The notes under the pieces: generated by a model
The model's database searches: none
Told to the model about the DNA's origin: nothing
What the model saw: the letters and a program-made list of their open reading frames with translations, nothing else
Translations under genes and position numbers: made by a program
Source of the DNA: a virus
Virus record (IMG/VR): IMGVR_UViG_3300015371_000139
Coordinates: 1 to 27,906 of that record
Direction: 5' to 3' (one strand)
DNA length: 27,906 nucleotides
Shown: piece after piece, positions 23,263 through 27,906 of the stretch
How positions within the stretch are numbered: the first letter of the stretch is position 1
Layout: every line of letters starts with the position of its first letter

Positions 23263-23676
23263 ATGCGACGGCCGAAAACGATCCGACTCGAGACGCTACA
23301 GGCCGAGATCGCGATCTGCCTGGCGGCGATTCCCTCGAGCACGTTTGATCTGCGGGCGCAAGGGCAACGGGAGGCCTTTACGCATCTGGGAACCTATCTC
23401 GCGAACTATGCGGCGCTGCGCTACCGAAAGGCGGCAACGTATGACGATCCCGAAACAACGCCGGCCACGCTCACCGATCCCGCCAAGCGTACGCCTGGCA
23501 ACCGCCGCCGCAAATCTGCGGGAGCGGCTACTCGAGCGCGGGTTACTCACGGAGCTCGAGGCGCGGGAGCTCGAGGAACTCGCCAAGCTCGCCGCCGATC
23601 TCGCGGCCTTCACGTACGCGAAACGTCGCCAGGCGTGGACGCCGGCGCGCGGGCGATCGGGATGGGATCCAAATGA
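23263..23676 (+). CDS. Early protein with good coding character only in its first part
   Basis: 137 codons from ATG 23263. Residues 1-80 look like a real protein (TIRLETLQAEIAICLAAIPS, then QGQREAFTHLGTYLANYAAL). From about residue 82 the sequence becomes Arg/Ala/Gly-rich (RRRKSAGAATRARV...) and has the look of a shadow, while the frame one base ahead becomes protein-like. Yet its TGA at 23674-23676 overlaps the ATG at 23673 in the ATGA style of this operon. Either the C-terminus is real but basic, or a +1 frameshift/indel near 23490 joins it to the next entry. Function unknown. Confidence 0.5.
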   Translation: MRRPKTIRLETLQAEIAICLAAIPSSTFDLRAQGQREAFTHLGTYLANYAALRYRKAATYDDPETTPATLTDPAKRTPGNRRRKSAGAATRARVTHGARGAGARGTRQARRRSRGLHVRETSPGVDAGARAIGMGSK

Positions 23677-23746
23677 ACGCACGCCGGGCCGTCGTCGTCG
23701 TCGAAACGTCGTACGAATCGGACGTGACGACGAAGGATCGCGGTGA
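23441..23746 (+). CDS. Overlapping helical protein, or second half of the previous gene
   Basis: 101 residues from ATG 23441. The best part is RLATAAANLRERLLERGLLT followed by LEARELEELAKLAADLAAFT and AKRRQAWTP, a long helix with coiled-coil character; codons here end mostly in G/C as in the neighbours. No ribosome-binding site is visible before 23441. It overlaps the previous frame for 236 bases and the next gene for 74 bases, unusual in this compact but orderly operon. A fused gene through a frameshift is the main alternative. Confidence 0.45.
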   Translation: MTIPKQRRPRSPIPPSVRLATAAANLRERLLERGLLTELEARELEELAKLAADLAAFTYAKRRQAWTPARGRSGWDPNERTPGRRRRRNVVRIGRDDEGSR

Positions 23747-23978
23747 GGCCGTGCAACACGCGATCGAGCTCGGCGTCGGAACGATCGGCCAGTGCATGCC
23801 GCAAGCGCCGCACGATCGCGTAACTCAACGCGGCGATCAACACGATCGGATCGTCGTCGGCGTGCTGTTCGACGAGGTAACGCTCGAGTCTCCGATGAGC
23901 CAAATAACTTTGGCGGGCCTGAGTTACCACGGGCGCGATCGTCGCAAAAAGGGGGCCGTATGGATATACAGGCGGTGA
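23673..23978 (+). CDS. Conserved-looking early protein of unknown function
   Basis: 101 residues. MNARRAVVVVETSYESDVTT starts with a strand. The middle helix is GEAVQHAIELGVGTIGQCMP. Then come charged sequence (RVTQRGDQHDRIVVGVLFDE) and a C-terminal strand set (QITLAGLSYHGRDRRKKGAV WIYRR). The layout suggests a small alpha/beta protein. The start overlaps the TGA at 23676; the end overlaps the next micro-gene by 19 bases. No known family recognised. Confidence 0.55.
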   Translation: MNARRAVVVVETSYESDVTTKDRGEAVQHAIELGVGTIGQCMPQAPHDRVTQRGDQHDRIVVGVLFDEVTLESPMSQITLAGLSYHGRDRRKKGAVWIYRR

Positions 23979-24034
23979 TCGTGGTGCTCACGGCGATCCT
24001 GCTGATCTGGATTGTGCCGCGGCGCCGCTACTGA
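23960..24034 (+). CDS. 24-residue single-pass membrane micro-protein
   Basis: MDIQAVIVVLTAILLIWIVP followed by RRRY: a near-perfect transmembrane helix with a basic C-terminal anchor. AAAAAGGGGG just before ATG 23960 (inside the end of the previous gene) is a good ribosome-binding site, the main reason to accept so short a gene. Its length and charge suit a small toxin-like or holin-accessory membrane peptide; function unknown. Confidence 0.5.
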   Translation: MDIQAVIVVLTAILLIWIVPRRRY

Positions 24035-24049
24035 CGAAGGGAGCCAATC

Positions 24050-24262
24050 ATGCCGTACTACCTCGAGAAGACCGTAAGCGACGAGTACCTTAACGGCCTC
24101 AAGCAAGGCTATCGCGACGGGTACAAAAACGCCGGCCACGGCGCCGAGGCCGACGAAAGCGATCAAGTGATCTTGGATCGCCTGGCCGAAGAAAAGGTGA
24201 TCACGGTGCCGGGCGCGATCGCGCTCGGGACGGCCGACGGCGCAAAGGCCGCCGCCAACTGA
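24050..24262 (+). CDS. 70-residue acidic protein of unknown function
   Basis: MPYYLEKTVSDEYLNGLKQG, YRDGYKNAGHGAEADESDQV, ILDRLAEEKVITVPGAIALG: mainly helical with many Tyr in the N-terminal half. The Y-L-x-G-x-x-x-G-Y-R-D-G-Y-x-x-(A/G) motif recalls short Gly/Tyr-spaced helices in other small phage proteins. GAAGGGAG precedes ATG 24050. The stop overlaps the HNH gene start by one base. Confidence 0.55.
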   Translation: MPYYLEKTVSDEYLNGLKQGYRDGYKNAGHGAEADESDQVILDRLAEEKVITVPGAIALGTADGAKAAAN

Positions 24263-24684
24263 TGCCGACGGCGCCGATCCCGTTTTGCCCGGTCAAGGGC
24301 TGTGCGGTACGAAGCCGCGGGCCGTGCGCGATCCATCGATCGGCGCGGGCGCTCGTCGAGGATGCCGCGCGCGGATCGCGCCAGGCGCGCGGCTACGACG
24401 CCCGGTGGTTTGCCTTTCGCCGGGACTACTGGCGGGAGCTCTTACGCCTCGGGATTGTGCCGAAGTGCGGCGCGCGCCTCACGCCGTGGCCGTCCCACGT
24501 GAGTGAATGCGTGCGCCAAGGGCGGCAAACCTTCGACGAGCTCGAGCTCGATCACGATCCGCCGCTCGAGGCGTGGGAGCGACGCGATCCGCGGCGAGTG
24601 TGCGATCGGGCGCGCGTCGGGTTTCTCTGCAAAACGTGTCACACGATCGCGACACGCCGCGATCAACATGCGGCGGCCAGGTGA
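24262..24684 (+). CDS. HNH endonuclease
   Basis: 140 residues. The HNH core is LELDHDPPLEAW (D97-H98) followed by the zinc knuckle FLCKTCHTIATRRDQ (C123, C126, H127). HNH proteins nick or cut DNA with a metal ion; phage versions aid packaging or act as homing nucleases. The N-terminus has an extra C/H set (C9, C14, C22, H25 in FCPVKGCAVRSRGPCAIH) typical of phage HNH proteins of this type. It lies in the early region, not beside the terminase. ATG 24262 overlaps the preceding stop. The second metal-binding half is compact, but the key His is present. Confidence 0.75.
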   Translation: MPTAPIPFCPVKGCAVRSRGPCAIHRSARALVEDAARGSRQARGYDARWFAFRRDYWRELLRLGIVPKCGARLTPWPSHVSECVRQGRQTFDELELDHDPPLEAWERRDPRRVCDRARVGFLCKTCHTIATRRDQHAAAR

Positions 24685-25001
24685 TGCCGGAGATCGATCA
24701 ACTCTTTCCGTCCAAGTTTCTCAAAACCGCCGATCTCGACGGCCACGAAGTGACAGTCACGATCGAGCGGGTCGCCGTCGAGGCCGCCGGCAAACGGCAA
24801 CAGTCGAAACCCGTGCTCTATTTCGTCGGCAAAAAAAAAGGGCTGATCCTCAATCGCACAAACGCCGACGCGATCGCCGCGATCGTGGGATCGACCAAGA
24901 CCGAGGCCTGGGCGGGAAAAACGATCCGGCTGTTCGTCACGGAAACGCAATTCCAAGGGCGACCGATCCCGGCGATCCGGATCAAAAAGGCGGCCGTATG
25001 A
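24684..25001 (+). CDS. Conserved phage early protein (OB-like small beta protein)
   Basis: 105 residues from ATG 24684 (overlapping the HNH stop). MPEIDQLFPSKFLKTADLDG, then strands HEVTVTIERVAVEAAG, KPVLYFVGKKKGLILNRTNA, helix ADAIAAIVGS, AWAGKTIRLFVTETQFQGRP and IPAIRIKK. The pattern F-P-S-(K/R)-(F/Y)-L-K-x-x-D-L...V-T-(V/I)...K-P-V-L-Y-F-x-G...N-x-T-N-A...W-x-G-K-x-I-x-L is a widespread siphovirus early-gene family of unknown function, often beside recombination genes. A nucleic-acid-binding role is only a guess. Confidence 0.7.
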   Translation: MPEIDQLFPSKFLKTADLDGHEVTVTIERVAVEAAGKRQQSKPVLYFVGKKKGLILNRTNADAIAAIVGSTKTEAWAGKTIRLFVTETQFQGRPIPAIRIKKAAV

Positions 25002-25204
25002 AACCCTCGGCGCTCCTGCATTTTCACAACGGGCACAGTTTGGAAGTGTGGTGCGGCCGGCGATCGACGCTTAGCAATTGGACGACGATCGCCGCGTGGG
25101 TAACGTGCCGAAAGTGTCTGCGGATAATGGCGGCGAAAGGCGGCGCCGATCTCGCCTTACCTCCCGACTGGAAACCTCCCGCCGGCCGCAAGGGCCAACT
25201 ATGA
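24998..25204 (+). CDS. Small Cys/His protein
   Basis: 68 residues from ATG 24998 (ATGA overlap). MKPSALLHFHNGHSLEVWCG carries two spaced His and one Cys; WVTCRKCLRIMAAKGG supplies a CxxC. Together these could form a small zinc site, and the compact HFxxGH...WCG...W-x-T-C-x-x-C layout occurs in other phage early proteins. The C-terminus is Pro/Lys-rich. It is preceded and followed by coupled early genes. Function unknown. Confidence 0.55.
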   Translation: MKPSALLHFHNGHSLEVWCGRRSTLSNWTTIAAWVTCRKCLRIMAAKGGADLALPPDWKPPAGRKGQL

Positions 25205-25217
25205 CAAAGGCGGCAAT

Positions 25218-26153
25218 ATGACGACGCGATCTCTTGTCCCTGGCGGCCTCTTTGGTGTGTTTCAGAATTGCGCCGTGTGCTGTGGCGCCTTTGTCGCGGC
25301 GCTGATCGTGATCGCGGCGATCGTCGTGCTCCTACTGCTCCGGCCGAATCCGCCGCCCGACTACGCGCGGATCCCGCTCGTCGACGATCAGGCGTGGAAC
25401 GAGCTCACTAGCCAGGGCTGGCAGTGGACGCAAAGCGCCGCCGCCGCCAACATGCCGCCGCGGATCGCCGAGCGATCAGAGGCGCCGGTTTCGCCGGTCA
25501 ACGTGCTTGCCATGAACTACGACGGCACGGATCGCGATTCGGCGCCGGTGACGTTCTGGCATACGCTCCCGAGCGCCACGCGGATCTACTACGAATTTTC
25601 GTACTACATGACGCCGAACTGGGAATGCTCGCCGGCGGGCTGTGGAAAAATCTCGTTTGTTTTTCCGGCCTCAGGGGGTGACGCCTATATCGGCGTCTAT
25701 TGCAAAACCGATCCCGCCGGTACTGGCGCTTGTCCGGGTCCGTTCACGAATAACGAAATGATCATCGGCGGGCAACTGCAATTCGACGCCGGCGCAAACT
25801 ACCCGCTCGGCGTGCCGATCCTGGCGAACAAAACGAAAACGCCGATCTATGCGGGCCGCTGGTACCAGATCGCCGTGTTTCATCAGTGGAGCTCGACGCC
25901 GACGGCCAACGATGGGATCTGGCGGATCTGGGTCGACGGGATCCTAAATCTCGAGCTCACCGACGTGAAGTACTCGATCCCGCCGGCGATCGAATTTCAG
26001 TATTCGATGACGCGCCAAGTGCCGCCCGTGGCGCCCGGGCAGGAGGTGTACGTCGATAACACGATCCTCCGTGCCGACAACGGGGTGATCCGACGGGTCG
26101 ACGTGCAAGCGCCGCCGGCTGATCGGTCGCGGCCGATGGTGCCGCTCCCATGA
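25218..26153 (+). CDS. Membrane-anchored lectin-like (jelly-roll) protein
   Basis: 311 residues. Residues about 20-41 (FVAALIVIAAIVVLLLL) form one membrane span behind a short Cys-containing N-terminus; the rest is probably outside the cytoplasmic membrane. The large domain is a concanavalin A/LamG-like fold: IYYEFSYYMTPNWECSPAGC, GKISFVFPASGG, YAGRWYQIAVFHQW, DGIWRIWVDGILNLELTDVK, and an end strand YVDNTILRAD. The same strand order occurs in the virion-type protein at 15999-16964. A surface-anchored glycan-binding protein made early could block or modify receptors, so superinfection exclusion is a reasonable but unproven role. The stop overlaps the next micro-gene. Confidence 0.6.
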   Translation: MTTRSLVPGGLFGVFQNCAVCCGAFVAALIVIAAIVVLLLLRPNPPPDYARIPLVDDQAWNELTSQGWQWTQSAAAANMPPRIAERSEAPVSPVNVLAMNYDGTDRDSAPVTFWHTLPSATRIYYEFSYYMTPNWECSPAGCGKISFVFPASGGDAYIGVYCKTDPAGTGACPGPFTNNEMIIGGQLQFDAGANYPLGVPILANKTKTPIYAGRWYQIAVFHQWSSTPTANDGIWRIWVDGILNLELTDVKYSIPPAIEFQYSMTRQVPPVAPGQEVYVDNTILRADNGVIRRVDVQAPPADRSRPMVPLP

Positions 26154-26239
26154 GGGCCTCTGTCTTCCTTCTGCTCTGTGCCCTTGTGGGTTTCTGCCTC
26201 GGGCCGGTGCTCGAATGGTGGTTAGAGCGCCGCCGATGA
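26150..26239 (+). CDS. 29-residue membrane micro-protein
   Basis: MRASVFLLLCALVGFCLGPV then LEWWLERRR: one hydrophobic span and a Trp-rich, basic end. ATG 26150 overlaps the stop of the membrane-anchored lectin-like gene (ATGA), so the two are likely co-translated and could work together at the membrane. Confidence 0.5.
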   Translation: MRASVFLLLCALVGFCLGPVLEWWLERRR

Positions 26240-26275
26240 TCACAAACTCTCCAACCCGAAAGAACGGACGGATCT

Positions 26276-26932
26276 ATGCGGGACAACCGGATCACCCTCA
26301 CGGGCAAAATGCCCATGATTCAACACTGCGACAACATCGACTGGGCCGACGAAATGGACGCCTGGCGAAATGATCCAGCCAATAAGAGATTTTCGAAACC
26401 CGGCGACGATCGCACGCCGGCCTTTCGCTGGCTCGGATGCCTGTATCACGACGGCGAACGGATCGCGGTACCAAGTGACAACCTGTCGCGGACGTTAATG
26501 GAAGGCGGCGCGCAAGTACTCGTACCGGGCGGCCGGAGTGGAAAAACGTTCAAGGCGCAAACACAAAGCGGAATGCTGGTCGAGGGTACACACTGGCCGC
26601 TACTCGTCGACGGCAAACCGATCCCCGTCAAGCCGATCCTGGCGCTCCAAAAAGAAACGAATTTCGCCGCGCACAAAAAGGCCGTCGAGAAAGCCGGATT
26701 TGAACTGTTTGTGAAGCGAGTGAAGATCGGCCAAAGCAAAAACATTCGCGTGCGGCCGATGTTTTCCCGGTGGTCGACAACGGGGATCGTTCACGTGTGG
26801 GACGAGCAAATCACCGAGGAAGTACTGCGCCAAATCATTACGCATGCGGGGATGTACAAAGGCCTCGGCGACTGGCGGCCAGGCGGCAAAACGCCGGGAC
26901 CGTACGGCATGTTTACCGCGGTAGTCGAATGA
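26276..26932 (+). CDS. Conserved phage early protein of unknown function
   Basis: 218 residues. MRDNRITLTGKMPMIQHCDN opens with the I-T-(L/I)-x-G-x-x-P-(M/L)-(I/L) start seen in a large family of early phage proteins. Further family features are FRWLGCLYHDGERIAVPSDN, LSRTLMEGGAQVLVPGGRSG, VRPMFSRW and a final GGKTPGPYGMF. The N-terminal strand, central L-Y-H-D-G...P-x-x-N turn and R-P-x-F-x-x-W strand are typical. Members often neighbour ERF/RecT-type recombination genes; none is seen here. The stop at 26930-26932 is followed after two bases by the pentanucleotide array. Confidence 0.65.
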   Translation: MRDNRITLTGKMPMIQHCDNIDWADEMDAWRNDPANKRFSKPGDDRTPAFRWLGCLYHDGERIAVPSDNLSRTLMEGGAQVLVPGGRSGKTFKAQTQSGMLVEGTHWPLLVDGKPIPVKPILALQKETNFAAHKKAVEKAGFELFVKRVKIGQSKNIRVRPMFSRWSTTGIVHVWDEQITEEVLRQIITHAGMYKGLGDWRPGGKTPGPYGMFTAVVE

Positions 26933-26934
26933 GC

Positions 26935-27150
26935 GAGGCCGGGCATGGCTTTGCCTGGCGAGGCCCGGCGCGGCATGGCGCGGCGCGGCATGGCGCGGCG
27001 CGGCATGGTTCGGCAGGGCGAGGCCTGGCGCGGCCGGGCTCGGCCTGGCGAGGCCCGGCGCGGCATGGTTCGGCGCGGCTAGGCCTGGCACGGCGCGGCT
27101 CGGCGGGGCCGGGCGCGGCGTGGCACGGCGAGGCGAGGGGGCGTAGGCCC
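26935..27150 (+). repeat. NNGGC pentanucleotide array 1 with conserved 3' terminus
   Basis: From 26935 to 27134, 40 consecutive 5-base units keep phase with no insertion or deletion; 37 are exactly NNGGC (exceptions TTTGC once, ATGGT twice). The first two bases vary freely (GA, CG, AT, CT, CC, GC, TC, AG, TA, AC, GG, GT). The array ends in AGGCGAGGGGGCGTAGGCCC (27131-27150), followed by GGGAGG and the next gene's GTG. The block GGCGAGGCCCGGCGCGGC occurs at 26957-26974 and 27047-27064. All coding frames across it are Arg/Ala/Gly-rich shadows, so I read it as non-coding. Confidence 0.9.
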
Positions 27151-27166
27151 GGGACGGGAGGCAACA

Positions 27167-27655
27167 GTGCGAACAAAGATCGTGAAGAACCCGAGGACCG
27201 ATGTCGATGTCGAGCTCTTACGAAAGGTGTTTCCCGATCTCTTACCCGACGGTCGGGAGGTACTGCATAGCCAGATTGAGTCCGTACTTGGCTCGTCGCG
27301 CCTAACGTCGCGTTATAAGCGCGTCGTGACGAAATGGCGGCGCGGCCTCCTGCTCGAGCGGAGTGTGTGGCTCGATGGGATGCTCGCCGACGGCCGCGGG
27401 TTTGTCGCGCTGACGGCCGACGAAATGACGCGATTTGGCAATCGGGCCGTACGCGCGACAGGCCGCAAATTGCAACGGGCGATCGCCGTCGTCATGGCGG
27501 CCGACGAACACGAACTAAGCGAAAGCGCGCGACTCTGGCGCGGGAAATTGATCATGGCAATGGAGAAGATGACGGCGGATCAACGCGCGGCCTTGCGCGA
27601 CATTTCGAAGGCGCTTCGACCGATCAAGCAACTGCCGCGCGCCGGCGGCGAGTAG
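27167..27655 (+). CDS. Conserved winged-helix-like early phage protein
   Basis: 162 residues from GTG 27167 behind GGGAGG. The N-terminal half, EVLHSQIESVLGSSRLTSRY then KRVVTKWRRGLLLERSVWLD, GMLADGRGFVALTADEMTRF, matches a common siphovirus pattern: a helix near G-x-x-(I/L)-x-H-x-x-(I/L)-E, a basic helix Y-x-x-(V/I)-V-x-x-W-R, and a wing G-x-G-(F/Y)-x-(A/V)-L. The second half is helical (RAVRATGRKLQRAIAVVMAA). Such proteins are probably DNA-binding regulators; the target is unknown. It lies exactly between the two pentanucleotide arrays, which makes autoregulation through them worth testing. Confidence 0.65.
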   Translation: MRTKIVKNPRTDVDVELLRKVFPDLLPDGREVLHSQIESVLGSSRLTSRYKRVVTKWRRGLLLERSVWLDGMLADGRGFVALTADEMTRFGNRAVRATGRKLQRAIAVVMAADEHELSESARLWRGKLIMAMEKMTADQRAALRDISKALRPIKQLPRAGGE

Positions 27656-27660
27656 TGAAC

Positions 27661-27849
27661 GTGGCGAGGCCTGGCGTGGCAAGGCACGGCTAGGCAGGGC
27701 AGAGCTCGGCGAGGCCCGGCGCGGCTAGGGTTAGGCGTGGCTTGGCGAGGCTTGGGCCTGGCGAGGCTTGGCGCGGCATGGCAAGGCGCGGCTTGGCGAG
27801 GCCCGGCCAGGCAGGGGCCTGGCAAGGCAAGGCGAGGGGGCGTAGGCCC
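27661..27849 (+). repeat. NNGGC pentanucleotide array 2 with the same 3' terminus
   Basis: It begins five bases after the TAG of the preceding gene. From 27661 to 27833 there are 34 units; 31 are five bases long and three are six (TAGGGT, TTGGGC, AGGGGC). Nearly all five-base units are exactly NNGGC. It ends with AGGCGAGGGGGCGTAGGCCC (27830-27849), identical to array 1, and contains the shared block GGCGAGGCCCGGCGCGGC at 27708-27725. Variable pairs include AA and TT, which are rare or absent in array 1, so the two arrays are related but not recent copies. Confidence 0.9.
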
Positions 27850-27906
27850 ATCGGGTCGAGGCCGGGGGGGGTGTCGTAGGAAACACGGGAGCGCGCCTCA
27901 GGGAAC
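27850..27906. other. End of window, no gene seen
   Basis: 57 bases after array 2, including a run of eight G (about 27864-27871). By analogy with array 1 a ribosome-binding site and a next early gene may begin here, but too little sequence is left to tell. Confidence 0.4.

Noticed and set aside
26236-26373. 45-codon + frame starting ATGATC after the 29-residue micro-gene
   Set aside because: Mostly overlaps the well-supported gene at 26276 and has shadow-like composition, although its start overlaps the previous stop.
26770-27270. 166-codon + frame and several - frames across array 1, and similar frames in array 2
   Set aside because: NNGGC repeats rarely give stop codons, so all frames stay open; the products are Arg/Ala/Gly/His low complexity.
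26935-27849. CRISPR-like repeat structure
   Set aside because: Units are five bases with a fixed triplet and no spacers of protospacer length; no cas genes.

Overview
The window is about 28 kb of a GC-rich, densely packed temperate phage genome with siphovirus organisation (long non-contractile tail; HK97/GTA-type neck and tail genes). Terminase, portal, capsid and lysis genes are not visible, so it is a fragment. The host cannot be fixed from sequence alone. The attachment site matches the 3' half of a bacterial tRNA-Arg(TCT) with an encoded CCA. Two secreted proteins have signal peptides ending in Ala-Gln of a kind I associate with Acidobacteriota; that is a weak hint only.

Layout: (1) 1-17067, + strand, is the late structural module: a collagen-like structural protein with 34-residue repeats, head-tail connector, head-tail joining protein, gp10-like protein, tail terminator, tail tube, two tail-assembly chaperones (the first with a -1 frameshift extension), tape measure, a distal tail protein, two paralogous lectin-like fibre proteins, a small zinc-binding protein, a 1534-residue tail tip/fibre protein, and two more surface-type proteins. 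(2) 17068-18401 holds a tRNA-like element, one leftward secreted-protein gene and the attP site, whose tRNA-Arg 3' half is flanked by 14-bp arm-type repeats. (3) 18402-20315, - strand, is an operon of a tyrosine integrase and three small overlapping genes. (4) 20316-20868 is a divergent control region with two families of direct repeats. (5) 20869-27906, + strand, is the early module: an AlpA/Xis-like protein, a winged-helix replication initiator with two iteron families inside its gene (a lambda-like origin), zinc-binding proteins, a PD-(D/E)XK nuclease, an HNH nuclease, several conserved small phage proteins, membrane micro-proteins and a membrane-anchored lectin-like protein.

An intact attP between phage genes on both sides means the sequence represents the unintegrated phage form (virion, circular or metagenomic) rather than an integrated prophage.

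The least explained structures are two arrays of phased NNGGC pentanucleotides (26935-27150 and 27661-27849). Each starts directly after a stop codon and ends in the same 20-nt sequence, and they bracket a winged-helix-like early gene. GG dinucleotides recur every five bases for about 170-200 bp, which is also a continuous two-tetrad G-quadruplex pattern on the transcribed-sense strand.
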